From the NCBI GenBank assembly GCA_019448215.1, contig CP080408.1, positions 310,001-374,000 on the forward strand: 64,000 bases of DNA. Reading direction: 5' to 3'. The translations under genes were made by a program, and so were the position numbers. Source of the stretch: Thalassovita mediterranea. GTDB lineage: Bacteria > Pseudomonadota > Alphaproteobacteria > Caulobacterales > Hyphomonadaceae. Positions within the stretch are counted from its first letter, which is position 1; every line of letters begins with the position of its first letter. Below the pieces are notes generated by a model that was given only the letters and a program-made list of their open reading frames with translations, was not told the origin of the DNA and did not search any database. Below, in pieces: positions 27,261 to 36,386 of the stretch.

Positions 27261-27680
27261 CTACCCTCCCAGATGCAGGACGATTTCGCGCCGGTGTGGG
27301 CGGTCGCGGTGTTCGAACAGATAGATGCCCTGCCAAGTGCCGAGCATCATGGCGCCATTCTGCACCGGGATGGAGAGCGATGTCTGCGTCAGCGCTGCCT
27401 TGATATGGGCGGGCATATCGTCAGGCCCTTCGCTATTGTGGCGCACCCAACCCATCGAGGCTTCATCGGTATGCGGGACCAGCCTGCGGAAGAACTCATT
27501 GAGGTCAGCCAGCACATCCGGGTCGGCGTTTTCCTGAATGAGCAGCGAGCAGGATGTATGGCGCACGAAGAGGGTGAGCAGCCCCTCATCAAGGCCCGTA
27601 TGGCTCAACGCGTCTTCGACCTGCGCCGTAAAGTCATAAAGGCCGGGCCCGGATATCTGCAGTGTCAGCGTGGTGATCAT
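27261..27680 (-). CDS. YjbQ / UPF0047 family protein
   Basis: Protein of 139 residues in the YjbQ family, members of which have thiamine-phosphate synthase side activity in E. coli. Diagnostic segments are VRHTSCSLLIQENADPDVL, HNSEGPDDMPAHIKAAL and GTWQGIYLFEHR, which place His, Cys, Asp and Glu residues in a conserved pocket. The physiological role is not settled. GGGAG precedes ATG 27680. Five bases separate it from the downstream VOC gene. Confidence 0.92.
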   Translation of the reverse strand: MITTLTLQISGPGLYDFTAQVEDALSHTGLDEGLLTLFVRHTSCSLLIQENADPDVLADLNEFFRRLVPHTDEASMGWVRHNSEGPDDMPAHIKAALTQTSLSIPVQNGAMMLGTWQGIYLFEHRDRPHRREIVLHLGG

Positions 27681-27743
27681 GGCGGCTCCCTTGCCTCACA
27701 AAGTGCCGCGATCAGGCCGGGGAATGCAACCGCCTGTCAGGCG

Positions 27744-28541
27744 TCAGGCCGCTTCCAGTTCTTCAGGCGCTTCACAGGCGGAGACAGACTGCGAGATCAG
27801 CTCTGCCTCTCCGAAGATGGTCATGAAGCTGATATCGGCGGCGTCACGCCCGCAGATGATGCGGACGAGCTTTTCAGGCTCTGCCATGCCCGTCGGGTCG
27901 ACCAGGTGCCAGTTGCCATCCAGCCAGACATCGACGACGGCATGGAAGTCTGGCGGCGTCAGTCCCGGCGCATAGGCCGACACCATACGCGCGGGGATAC
28001 CGACCGCGCGGCAGAAGCTGATCAGGACATGCGCATAGTCACGGCAGACGCCAGCGCGCGAGGCGAACGTATCGGCCGCCGTCGTCTTGGCGTTGCTTGC
28101 GCCGGGCGTGTAGGTGAAGGCACCGCGGATCCAGTCAATCATGGCGAGCACCTGATCGCCGCCATTGAGGTGCGAGAACTCCGTCCAGGCAAAGCTCTCA
28201 AGGTCTGCGCCTGCAGAATAATGGCTCGGCATCAGGAAGCCGATCACGCTGGCAGGAAGGTGCGGGCGCGGCGGCACGCGGCGCCCGGCGATGGAGAGCT
28301 TTGGCCGCAGGACATTCACGGTCGCCTGATAGCGAAGGGAAACGTCGCCTTCGGCCACCATCCAGTTGCGCCGGTCATTGCGGCTTGCATAGCGCACACC
28401 CTGAAGAAGGCTCTGCCCATTGGAGGAAAGCTCTTCGCTGACGATATACTGGTCGCGTCCCGGCCGCGCGCGCAGGGCCAGCAGCACGTCGGATTCGTGC
28501 GGAAAGCGATAGTCAAGGCGGGCGTCGATCGTCACGCGCAT
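27744..28541 (-). CDS. transglutaminase-like cysteine peptidase-fold protein
   Basis: Protein of 265 residues with a bacterial transglutaminase N-terminal domain (RVTIDARLDYRFPHESDVLL) and a transglutaminase-like core. The Cys-His-Asp triad is visible as RAGVCRDYAH, DFHAVVDVWLDG and HLVDPTG. Bacterial relatives are mostly cysteine proteases or uncharacterised. There is no signal peptide. ATG 28541 was used; a TTG at 28556 is also in frame. Divergent from ohr, with about 170 bases between them. Confidence 0.87.
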   Translation of the reverse strand: MRVTIDARLDYRFPHESDVLLALRARPGRDQYIVSEELSSNGQSLLQGVRYASRNDRRNWMVAEGDVSLRYQATVNVLRPKLSIAGRRVPPRPHLPASVIGFLMPSHYSAGADLESFAWTEFSHLNGGDQVLAMIDWIRGAFTYTPGASNAKTTAADTFASRAGVCRDYAHVLISFCRAVGIPARMVSAYAPGLTPPDFHAVVDVWLDGNWHLVDPTGMAEPEKLVRIICGRDAADISFMTIFGEAELISQSVSACEAPEELEAA

Positions 28542-28644
28542 GGGGAAGACTTTCAATGTAGGATGGCACTCTGGCGGCGCGCTGTTACCTGTTCATTGAA
28601 CGCGGTTCAAGAGCTTGTGGTTGCCGGAACTGCAAGCTTTTTCG

Positions 28645-28686
28645 TTGACATCGCTAAGCGGCGTTCTTTTATATTGTGCACAATAT
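28645..28686 (+). promoter_or_regulatory. ohr promoter overlapped by an OhrR-type palindromic operator
   Basis: TTGACA at 28645-28650 forms a consensus -35 element. TATATT at 28670-28675 is a likely -10 (19-base spacing). A perfect 16-base palindrome ATATTGTGCACAATAT occupies 28671-28686, overlapping the -10 region just upstream of ohr, with ohrR encoded next. OhrR-family repressors bind AT-rich dyads of this kind and release them when a cysteine is oxidised by organic peroxide. The palindrome is seen; OhrR as its ligand is inferred. Confidence 0.75.
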
Positions 28687-28713
28687 TATTGCTCAGCGAC
28701 AAAGGAGACTGGA

Positions 28714-29139
28714 ATGAGCGAACTCTATGCAACGGAAGTGACCGCGACAGGCGGTCGTCAGGGCGACATCAAGTCCGATGATGGCATCCTGCAGCTAGAA
28801 CTGGCCCCGCCAGCAGGCCTCGGCGGGCCGGGCGGCAAGACCAATCCGGAACAGATGTTTGCTGGTGGGTTTGCGGCCTGTTTCGGTAATGCCGTGATCC
28901 ATACGGCGCGTGCGCAGAAGCTGCCGGTCAAGGACCGCGACGTTGAAGTTGTCGCCCGCGTCGGCCTCGGACCGAACGGCTCTGGCGGCTTTGGCCTCAG
29001 CGTCGCACTTGAGACCACCATTGCAGGCCTCGATCAGGACGCTGCTGAAAAGCTCGTCGAAGCCGCCGAAAAAGTCTGCCCCTACTCCAATGCGGTGCGC
29101 GGCAATGTGGATGTTGCGTATAGTGTGAAGACGCGGTGA
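28714..29139 (+). CDS. ohr: organic hydroperoxide resistance protein (OsmC/Ohr family)
   Basis: Thiol peroxidase detoxifying organic and lipid hydroperoxides. The 141-residue protein contains the two reactive cysteines of Ohr, C56 (GFAACFGNAV) and C122 (KVCPYSNAVRGN), and the N-terminal Ohr-type LYATEVTATGGRQGDI. AAGGAG precedes ATG 28714; the longer in-frame reading from 28615 crosses the operator and was rejected. It is followed after 13 bases by ohrR. Expression should be repressed by OhrR at the palindrome just upstream. Confidence 0.96.
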   Translation: MSELYATEVTATGGRQGDIKSDDGILQLELAPPAGLGGPGGKTNPEQMFAGGFAACFGNAVIHTARAQKLPVKDRDVEVVARVGLGPNGSGGFGLSVALETTIAGLDQDAAEKLVEAAEKVCPYSNAVRGNVDVAYSVKTR

Positions 29140-29152
29140 TATCGCGTCCATC

Positions 29153-29611
29153 ATGACTGAAGACCAGCACCCGGACGATCCACTCCGCCTCGACCGCCAG
29201 ATCTGTTTCCCGCTCTACGCAGCGTCGAACCTGATCAACAGGCTGTATCGTCCGGTGCTGTCAAAGCTCGGCCTGACCTACCCGCAATATCTCGTCATGC
29301 TCGCGCTATGGGAGCAAGCACCGCGCACGGTCGGGGCCCTCGGCGAAGCGCTCTATCTCGACAGTGGTACACTGACCCCGCTGCTCAAGCGGATGGAGCA
29401 GGCCGGGCTTCTGACACGCAAGCGTGACCCGGAAGACGAACGCCGCGTGCAGGTCGACCTGACCAGCGAAGGCCGCGCCCTGAAGGCCGAGGCCCAGCGC
29501 GTCCCCGAAACCCTGACCGCCGGCTTTGAAGGCGACCCTGCTGACGTCGAAAAGCTCCGCGACAGCGTCCAGGCGCTGGTCGCGACGCTGGCGAGGCATC
29601 AGACGCGGTGA
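29153..29611 (+). CDS. ohrR: organic hydroperoxide-sensing MarR-family repressor
   Basis: MarR-family winged-helix regulator of 152 residues. C18 in DRQICFPLYAASN is the conserved peroxide-sensing cysteine of OhrR proteins. The HTH and wing lie in VGALGEALYLDSGTLTPLLKRM and KRDPEDERRVQVDL. It lies 13 bases downstream of ohr in the same orientation, the usual arrangement, and probably represses both genes through the dyad at 28671-28686. It converges on a large secreted gene 14 bases away. Confidence 0.95.
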   Translation: MTEDQHPDDPLRLDRQICFPLYAASNLINRLYRPVLSKLGLTYPQYLVMLALWEQAPRTVGALGEALYLDSGTLTPLLKRMEQAGLLTRKRDPEDERRVQVDLTSEGRALKAEAQRVPETLTAGFEGDPADVEKLRDSVQALVATLARHQTR

Positions 29612-29625
29612 ACTGACGTCAGTTT

Positions 29626-31563
29626 CTAATAGGGCATACCTGTATAAGGGCTCACCCGGCGGCCCTGGCTGTCCGTATAACACGTGAACTCGTAACCCGG
29701 CGTGCCACCGCGTACACAGGTGCGCCAGAGGTTCGCGCGGTTGCGATAATAATCCGCCCTCTGATTGTTCTCGATCTTCTCCTCATAGTCGAATATCTTT
29801 TCCCAGATCCACTGGATCTTTGCCTTTGCCGGTTCGTAGCCCGCCGCTTCTGCCTCGCTATAGTAGCCGAGGACATAGTTGTAGAATTCGAGGTTCTCCT
29901 CATGGTCGGCGTAGTTGGTGCGGCCCGGCCGGTTATGCGGGGCGCTAGGCAGCTCCATCTCACCCATGAAATAATAACCAGCGCCATTGCCGGCACGAGC
30001 TGCCTCAGCATAGGCCGCCCAGGCATCATTCAGCTGGCGGCTGGCGCGATAGAGCTGGGCGAGTTCGATCAGCATGCTCGTCTCACCGCGTTTGCGGGCT
30101 GCTTCGAACATTGCTCGTTTCGCATCTACATTCGGCTCAATGCGTGCTGCAGCAACGAGGTCTGATACTGGCGCAAGCTGTAGCAGGTCCGAATTTTCGA
30201 ACGTCGCTGTGTATGCGGGCCTGTAATAGTCATTGCAGGCGCCTGGATCGCCGGGAATGAGCCCGGCGCGCACCCAGCCCTCATTGCGAAGGCCATAGGT
30301 CCTGCTTGCTTCGTCGATCTCGCTCCAGCGCCCTTCGCGAATGGCCGCCACCAGCACGGCGTGGCACTTTTCTGCCGCCGACCTCAGGCCCGCGACCCGC
30401 GCAGCCTCTGCGGCTTCGGCAGCTTCTCGCTCGGCACGTTCTCTTGTAATCCGCGCGCTGATCTCTGCCTGCGTTGCCGCCATCGCGGCGTCACGCTGGC
30501 TTCGCCATTGCGCAAGCGCCTCGGTGCCGCTTGTGCCCCCCTCATGGATGACCTTGGTGTTTGCCCAATACTCTGTAACGACACCGGCCCCATCCTCGGT
30601 TGTCGCTGCCGTATAGAAACGCTGCTTTGGCGCGGCCCCGGTGGTGGTGCGATCAAGGGAAAGATAGCTTTCGAGCGATGCACTTTCCGCAATCGCCGCG
30701 CGAGGGCCCTTGGCTGACAGCAAATAGCGCCTACCAGCCGGGCTATCCTTCACCACGGCGTATCCGAATGGCTGGCGATAGGCGTCCGTGCGCACCACGC
30801 CTCGCACGCCATCCGGGAGGGCCATCGGCGCGCCATCATCTGCGAGCGGATGAAATATCGGCTGCGTGCCAAGACCCGGGCCGAGCTGCACCTCACCAAC
30901 GGGGACGGCGAGCACCTGCGCTGCGCCGCGATCAAGCGGGCGGTCACCCGTCTGGTTGATATAGGCGTCATAGTCTTTCTGCCAGAGGAAGCGTATCCAG
31001 TTCAGGATGACTGCGCCCGCAGGCGCAGTCACCGTTTTTCCGCTCGTCTGGTCGATGATGACGTAGCGCTTACCCTCGCCTGTGTCCTGACGTGCCATCA
31101 ACACATCGCCGTGATAGGCGATATAGCCGCCGGGGGCGAAATCATTGGTATCGAACGCGGTTGAATTGGCGACTTCGGCAATCTTCCGGCCCGTCTGGTG
31201 ATACACCGTCAGCGTGCTGCCTGTTCGGCAAGCGACATATTCCTCGCGCACCAGCGGCAGTCTTTCTTCGCAGACAGGGCGCACCTTGATGTCATTGTCG
31301 TGTGCCGCAAGGCCGAACGTGTAGCCGCGCCGCTGACGCTCATCCGGCTTCAGCACATAGCGAAGACCTCCAGCGGTCGTCGTCACGTCGTTCCACTGCT
31401 CGACCGGGACGCCGTTATTGATCTGCGACCGGATACACATACCGCCGCGCTGCTTCTGGCAGCAGGAGTCCGTAAACGGGCAGATCCCCTGCCCTGAGGC
31501 CGGCAGTGCCGCAACCAGTCCGACCAGCCCGATCAAGGCCGCCAGAATTCCCCCACGCATCAT
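29626..31563 (-). CDS. large secreted protein of unknown function with Cys-rich N-terminus
   Basis: Exported protein of 645 residues that I do not recognise. After a signal peptide (ending ALPASGQG) comes a Cys-rich segment CPFTDSCCQKQRGGMC, then a long beta-rich region (residues ~60-350). A charged coiled coil rich in Arg, Glu and Ala follows around 365-400 (ARITRERAEREAAEAAEAAR). A C-terminal helical part resembling Sel1/TPR repeats ends the protein (MLIELAQLYRASRQLNDAWAAYAEAA). It is monocistronic and no partner gene is suggested. The gene call is good on length and codon pattern; the function is unknown. Confidence 0.78.
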   Translation of the reverse strand: MMRGGILAALIGLVGLVAALPASGQGICPFTDSCCQKQRGGMCIRSQINNGVPVEQWNDVTTTAGGLRYVLKPDERQRRGYTFGLAAHDNDIKVRPVCEERLPLVREEYVACRTGSTLTVYHQTGRKIAEVANSTAFDTNDFAPGGYIAYHGDVLMARQDTGEGKRYVIIDQTSGKTVTAPAGAVILNWIRFLWQKDYDAYINQTGDRPLDRGAAQVLAVPVGEVQLGPGLGTQPIFHPLADDGAPMALPDGVRGVVRTDAYRQPFGYAVVKDSPAGRRYLLSAKGPRAAIAESASLESYLSLDRTTTGAAPKQRFYTAATTEDGAGVVTEYWANTKVIHEGGTSGTEALAQWRSQRDAAMAATQAEISARITRERAEREAAEAAEAARVAGLRSAAEKCHAVLVAAIREGRWSEIDEASRTYGLRNEGWVRAGLIPGDPGACNDYYRPAYTATFENSDLLQLAPVSDLVAAARIEPNVDAKRAMFEAARKRGETSMLIELAQLYRASRQLNDAWAAYAEAARAGNGAGYYFMGEMELPSAPHNRPGRTNYADHEENLEFYNYVLGYYSEAEAAGYEPAKAKIQWIWEKIFDYEEKIENNQRADYYRNRANLWRTCVRGGTPGYEFTCYTDSQGRRVSPYTGMPY

Positions 31564-31666
31564 GCAACGTCCCCACCCACAAACTGAGACCGAAATCAGT
31601 CTCGCTCAGGAGAAGATATCTTCGAAAACGACAAACCCTGCAATCGCGAGGTTGATTGCGAGACCG

Positions 31667-32407
31667 TCAGCCTATTCGCTCAATGAGTTCCCGTGCCGCC
31701 AGAGGGTCACGGGCCTTTGCGCCTGAGATGAAGAAGGCAAAGACATCGCGCGTCTTCGACCACGCCTTCAGCGTACCCGCCCACTCATCAAGCGCTGAGG
31801 GCGCATAACCTGCCTTGTATGTCTCACGGCTCTCCTGAAGGCGCGCATAGGCGAAGCTCGCCGTCTCCACGTCCGGCATCGGCCAGTCCTCGGCGTCAGA
31901 ATAGACAAGCGCGCAATCGTGCTGGCGCAGCATGTCGGTGAAAGCTTCGGTCTTGAACGTGTCGTTGCGCACTTCGATGGCGTGGCGCAGTTGCACGCCA
32001 TCGCTCTCTGCTGGAAGCGCGCCGAGAAAGGCTGAAAAATAATCGGCCTCGAACTTGCGGCTCTCGGGAAACTGCCAGTTGATTGCACCCAGTCTGTCGC
32101 CAAGCTCCGTGACGCCGCCGGAGACGAACCAGTCGATAGCCTCCTTCATCTCAGCGGCGGTTTTGCGAGACGTGGTGAAACGCTGCGCCTTCACTGTGAA
32201 CTTGAAACCATCGGGGGTCTGCTCCGCCCAGTTCTCGAAGACATGAGGCTTTTGATTGCGATAGAAGGTTGAGTTGATCTCGATCGCCGTCAGCTGGCGC
32301 GAGGCGTATTCAAGCTGGCGCTTTTTTGCGAGGTCAGCCGGGTAGAAGGTTTCCTCCCAGGGCTCATAATTCCAGCCGCCAATTCCGATGCGAATGGGGT
32401 GGATCAT
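31667..32407 (-). CDS. DUF72 (YecE-like) family protein
   Basis: TIM-barrel-like protein of 246 residues in the DUF72/YecE family. Characteristic segments are RIGIGGWNYEPWEETFYP at the N-terminus, LTAIEINSTFYR, FKFTVKAQRFTTSR and LGAINWQFPES. No enzymatic function has been established for the family. ATG 32407 follows GGAG. It lies downstream of the rpoD terminator, so it is probably expressed separately. Confidence 0.9.
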   Translation of the reverse strand: MIHPIRIGIGGWNYEPWEETFYPADLAKKRQLEYASRQLTAIEINSTFYRNQKPHVFENWAEQTPDGFKFTVKAQRFTTSRKTAAEMKEAIDWFVSGGVTELGDRLGAINWQFPESRKFEADYFSAFLGALPAESDGVQLRHAIEVRNDTFKTEAFTDMLRQHDCALVYSDAEDWPMPDVETASFAYARLQESRETYKAGYAPSALDEWAGTLKAWSKTRDVFAFFISGAKARDPLAARELIERIG

Positions 32408-32423
32408 AGATCAATGCTCCGAT

Positions 32424-32453
32424 CAAAAAAGGCGGCCCGTGGGACCGCCTTTT
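32424..32453 (-). terminator. Rho-independent terminator after rpoD
   Basis: Read on the minus strand, AAAAGGCGGTCC pairs with GGGCCGCCTTTT around a short CAC loop, ending in a run of T. It lies immediately past the rpoD stop codon and marks the end of the dnaG-rpoD transcript. Confidence 0.9.
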
Positions 32454-32458
32454 CAAAC

Positions 32459-34426
32459 TTAAGTATCCAGGAAGCTCCGCAGCTTGCGGCTCCGGCTTGG
32501 GTGCTTGAGCTTTCTCAGCGCCTTTGCCTCGATCTGACGGATACGTTCGCGCGTCACGCTGAACTGCTGGCCGACCTCTTCCAGCGTGTGGTCGGTGTTC
32601 ATGCCGATGCCGAAGCGCATGCGCAGGACACGTTCCTCACGCGGGGTGAGCGAGGCGAGCACGCGGGTCGTGGTTTCGCGAAGGTTGGACTGGATCGCGC
32701 TGTCGACAGGCAACAGCGCCATCTTGTCCTCGATGAAGTCGCCGAGATTCGAGTCCTCGTCGTCGCCAATCGGCGTTTCGAGCGAGATCGGCTCTTTCGC
32801 AATCTTGAGGACCTTGCGGATCTTCTCCAGCGGCAGACCAAGCTTTTCAGCTAGCTCTTCCGGGGTCGGCTCGCGGCCAATCTCGTGCAGCATCTGGCGC
32901 TGGCTGCGGACGATCTTGTTGATCGTCTCGATCATGTGCACCGGAATACGGATCGTGCGGGCCTGGTCCGCGATGGACCGGGTAATCGCCTGACGAATCC
33001 ACCAGGTCGCATAGGTCGAGAATTTGTAACCGCGGCGGTATTCGAATTTATCGACCGCCTTCATCAGGCCGATATTGCCTTCCTGGATCAGGTCGAGGAA
33101 TTGCAGGCCGCGATTGGTGTATTTCTTGGCGATGGAGATCACGAGGCGCAGGTTTGCCTCAACCATTTCCTTCTTGGCGACGCGGGCTTCGCGTTCGCCC
33201 TTCTGGACGCGCTGAACAATCTGGCGGAAATCGTCGATCGGGATACCGATCTCCTGCGAAACGGCCGTGATCTCTTCGCGGATCTCGCCGATCTGATCGC
33301 CCTGGCTCTCGAAGAAGCTTTCCCACTTCTTCTTGGACTTCGCGTTCTCGAGCGTTTCTTCCTGCCAGTTCGGATTCAGCTCGTTGCCGAAATAGCTTTC
33401 GAGGAATTCCTTGCGCGGCACGCCCTTCGCGTCAGCCAGACGCATGAGCTTGCCTTCAAGGCCCATCAGCTTCTTGTTGATGGCGTAGAGCTGTTCAACA
33501 AGCGCTTCGATACGCGCATTGTTGATGTGCATCGTCTTGAGATTGTCGACGATGGACTGGGCCAGCGTGTCATACTCTTCGCGCGCATCGGCGGTCAGCG
33601 CCTTGCCGGCCATGCGGCGCTCAACGAGGCGCTCCTGCAGTTTGCGGTACTGACCGAAGGCGAGCGCGATCTCGTCCAGCTTGCCAAGCACGCCGTCACG
33701 AAGTTCGGCTTCCATGGCCGACATGGACATGGCCTGACCTTCTTCCTCGTCCTCGCGTTCTTCGCGGGCAAGGCGTTCCTCGGTCGTTTCGTTCTCGCGC
33801 TCTTTCGCCTCGGCTTCTTTTTCTTCCTCGGTCTTTTCGCGCGGTTCTGGCGTCGGGTTCTCCGCGCCATAGGTCGTTTCAAGGTCGATGAGGTCGCGCA
33901 GGAGAATGCGCTCATTCATGAGCTCATCGCGCCAGACCATCATGGCCTCAAAGGTCAGCGGGCTCTCGCAGAGGCCGCGGATCATGGCATCACGGCCGGC
34001 CTCGATACGCTTGGCAATCGCGATCTCGCCTTCACGCGACAGAAGCTCAACGGCGCCCATCTCGCGCAGATACATGCGCACAGGGTCATCGGTACGGTCA
34101 GAGCCGCGTGCATTGCCCTTTTTGGCAACTGCGCCGCTGGTGCCCGTCTTGGCGACAGCCGTACCCTTGGACGCGCCTTCCACTTCGTCTTCGTTCTCGA
34201 CGACCTGGATACCCATTTCAGAGAGGGCCGACATCGTATCTTCGATCTGGTCGGAGGACAGCTCCTCCGATGGAAGGACGTTGTTCAGCTCTTCATGCGT
34301 GACATAGCCCTTGGACTTTGCCTGCTTGATGAATTTCTTGATCTTCGAGTCGTTGAGATCGAGCACCGGACGGTCGTCGGTCTCGACTTCGGCGCCTTCA
34401 TTGTCACGCTTCTGGGCTTTCGCCAT
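32459..34426 (-). CDS. rpoD: RNA polymerase primary sigma factor (sigma-70)
   Basis: Housekeeping sigma factor of 655 residues. Region 1.1 is acidic and starts near [20 protein letters not shown]. Region 1.2 is [23 protein letters not shown] long non-conserved insert rich in Glu and Lys follows. Region 2 has [21 protein letters not shown] and [16 protein letters not shown]; region 3 has [13 protein letters not shown]; region 4 ends [27 protein letters not shown] precedes the ATG. It lies 59 bases downstream of dnaG in the conserved order and ends at a strong terminator. Confidence 0.98.
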   Translation of the reverse strand: MAKAQKRDNEGAEVETDDRPVLDLNDSKIKKFIKQAKSKGYVTHEELNNVLPSEELSSDQIEDTMSALSEMGIQVVENEDEVEGASKGTAVAKTGTSGAVAKKGNARGSDRTDDPVRMYLREMGAVELLSREGEIAIAKRIEAGRDAMIRGLCESPLTFEAMMVWRDELMNERILLRDLIDLETTYGAENPTPEPREKTEEEKEAEAKERENETTEERLAREEREDEEEGQAMSMSAMEAELRDGVLGKLDEIALAFGQYRKLQERLVERRMAGKALTADAREEYDTLAQSIVDNLKTMHINNARIEALVEQLYAINKKLMGLEGKLMRLADAKGVPRKEFLESYFGNELNPNWQEETLENAKSKKKWESFFESQGDQIGEIREEITAVSQEIGIPIDDFRQIVQRVQKGEREARVAKKEMVEANLRLVISIAKKYTNRGLQFLDLIQEGNIGLMKAVDKFEYRRGYKFSTYATWWIRQAITRSIADQARTIRIPVHMIETINKIVRSQRQMLHEIGREPTPEELAEKLGLPLEKIRKVLKIAKEPISLETPIGDDEDSNLGDFIEDKMALLPVDSAIQSNLRETTTRVLASLTPREERVLRMRFGIGMNTDHTLEEVGQQFSVTRERIRQIEAKALRKLKHPSRSRKLRSFLDT

Positions 34427-34485
34427 CTAACTCTCCCGCCTGTTGCAGCATGCCCCCTGCAACATTCAATCAATCAACTGGCCGA

Positions 34486-36303
34486 TCAGTCCTGATCGGT
34501 TTGTTCTGCTGCTTCATTGAGACGCGCCACACGTGCCTCACGTTCCGCCACTTCATGCCGACGCCGTCGCCAATTCTCAGGTGACGCTGTCACCTCAGCC
34601 TTGGCAACGTCGCCAAATGCGCTGGCGTCGTCGCGGGCCACGTATTGCTCGAGGGCGATAAGCCATTCCCGTTCGTCAGCTCCATCGGGAGCTATAGCAG
34701 TTGTTGCGGGATAAGAATTGAGCAAGTCAGCAGCGCGCATGTTTCCAGACTGCACTAAATGGGTCGCGATTGCGCTGCGGTCAACACCTGCGCCTGCGTC
34801 AGGCCACGAAATGATCACATCGCGCAAGGTTGCGACATCCTCATCAAGGAAGATCGCCATGGAGAGTAGCTCAAATCCGACATCGATCAGATGGGGCGAA
34901 TCAATGGCGCGCACCAGCAGGCCGAGGCCCCGCGTCTTGGCTGGCGCACTTGTCTGGTGGGCGCCTTTGACCGGCCCATCGGACCGCCCCGCAGGGCCGC
35001 GCGCGCGCCGGCGCATCTGCCAGAGATGGTCATTCTTGCGGGATTTCAGCTCCTGCTCATAGGCCGCGCGCACGCCTGCATGCTGGATCGTAGCCGCCGC
35101 CTGCATCAGACGCGCTTCGAGCCCGGCCTGCCTTTCGGGCGTATCAAGTGGCTCTGCGTCGCGCTCCCGGCGCCAGAGCACCTCGATCAGCGGTACTGAG
35201 TTGGACAGTGCCTGCTTCATCGCTTCGGGGCCTGACTGGCGGATGAGGTCATCCGGGTCCATCCCGCCAGAGAGCAGACAGAAGAACAAGGTCCGCTCTG
35301 GCTGAAGGTGCGGCAGCGCGCGCTCAATCGAGCGGTAAGCGGCGCGAAGGCCCGCTGCGTCACCATCGAAACAGAGAACCGGCTCTGGCCCTGCGCGCCA
35401 CAGAAGCGCCAGCTGGTCTTCGGTCAGCGCCGTACCGAGCGGGGCGACGGCATGGCCGATCCCCGCCTCTGCCATGGCGATAGCGTCCATATAGCCTTCG
35501 GTGACGATCAGCCCACCTTCATCGGTGCTGCCAAAGGCTTCGCGCGCATCCTTGTAGCGATAGAGGACGCGCCCCTTGTGGAAGAGCTCTGTGTCATTGG
35601 AATTGAGGTATTTCGGCTTGGCGTCCGGCTGCAGCCCCCTGCCCCCGAAGGCGATGACCTGGCCGCGCACATCGGTGATCGGGAAGATGACGCGCCCACG
35701 GAACCGGTCATACGGATCGCCCCCGCCCTCTTTGACGACGGCGAGGCCCGCATCGATAATTTCCTGCATGCCGAAACTTTCGGCTTTCAGATGGTCGATC
35801 GTCTTGCGCCAGTCATCGGGCGCATAGCCGAGCCGGTGACGCGCCCAGGCCGCCGCGCCTAGCCCGCGATTTTCCAGATACTCGCGTGCTTCGGTGCCTT
35901 CTGCCGCGCGCAACCGGTCCTCGAAGAACTTGCAGGCCGCTTCGCAGCAGGCATAGAGCCGCTTGCGACGGTCATAGGTCTCTTCGTCCTGCGGCGTTGC
36001 CTTGGGAAGCTGCATGCCCGCTTCATCGGCAAGCTTCTCGACCGCCTCCATGAAGGACAGCCGCTCGGTCTCCATGACGAAGGAGATGACGTCCCCGCCA
36101 ATGCCGGATGAGAAGTCCTTGAAGATGCGCTTCTGGTCGTTGACGTAGAAGCTCGGGCTTTTCTCATTGGTGAAAGGCGACAGGCCGACCCATTCCTTGC
36201 CCTGCTTCTTCAGCTTCACCTTGCGCCCGATGACATCGGACGGCCGGATGCGGGCCTTCAACTCCTCGACGAAGCCATCTGGTATGCGAATGGAAGCTGA
36301 CAT
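34486..36303 (-). CDS. dnaG: DNA primase DnaG with an N-terminal domain lacking zinc ligands
   Basis: Primase making RNA primers for replication, 605 residues. The RNA-polymerase core and TOPRIM fold look intact: FRGRVIFPI, VTEGYMDAIAMAEAG, CFDGDAAGLRAAYRS, DPDDLIRQ. A C-terminal region of ~150 residues likely binds helicase. The N-terminal ribbon keeps the fold signature SPFTNEKSPSFYVNDQK and FKDFSSGIGGD. The four residues that are Cys, His, Cys, Cys in zinc-binding primases are here S42, T45, D63 and S66. Upstream genes on the strand are not the usual YqeY neighbour but an accessory block. Confidence 0.96.
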   Translation of the reverse strand: MSASIRIPDGFVEELKARIRPSDVIGRKVKLKKQGKEWVGLSPFTNEKSPSFYVNDQKRIFKDFSSGIGGDVISFVMETERLSFMEAVEKLADEAGMQLPKATPQDEETYDRRKRLYACCEAACKFFEDRLRAAEGTEAREYLENRGLGAAAWARHRLGYAPDDWRKTIDHLKAESFGMQEIIDAGLAVVKEGGGDPYDRFRGRVIFPITDVRGQVIAFGGRGLQPDAKPKYLNSNDTELFHKGRVLYRYKDAREAFGSTDEGGLIVTEGYMDAIAMAEAGIGHAVAPLGTALTEDQLALLWRAGPEPVLCFDGDAAGLRAAYRSIERALPHLQPERTLFFCLLSGGMDPDDLIRQSGPEAMKQALSNSVPLIEVLWRRERDAEPLDTPERQAGLEARLMQAAATIQHAGVRAAYEQELKSRKNDHLWQMRRRARGPAGRSDGPVKGAHQTSAPAKTRGLGLLVRAIDSPHLIDVGFELLSMAIFLDEDVATLRDVIISWPDAGAGVDRSAIATHLVQSGNMRAADLLNSYPATTAIAPDGADEREWLIALEQYVARDDASAFGDVAKAEVTASPENWRRRRHEVAEREARVARLNEAAEQTDQD

Positions 36304-36386
36304 GAACGCTCAGTGTAACGCAGATGCCGCCCCAAGGGCCACTCTCCAATGCGGCGATCCACAGCCCCGCTCCGGCCTGTGGATAA

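Noticed and set aside
32885-34495. Long open frame of 536 codons on the plus strand opposite rpoD
   Set aside because: It mirrors rpoD codon structure in a GC-rich genome; the translation has no domain and low-complexity Leu/Phe/Arg content.
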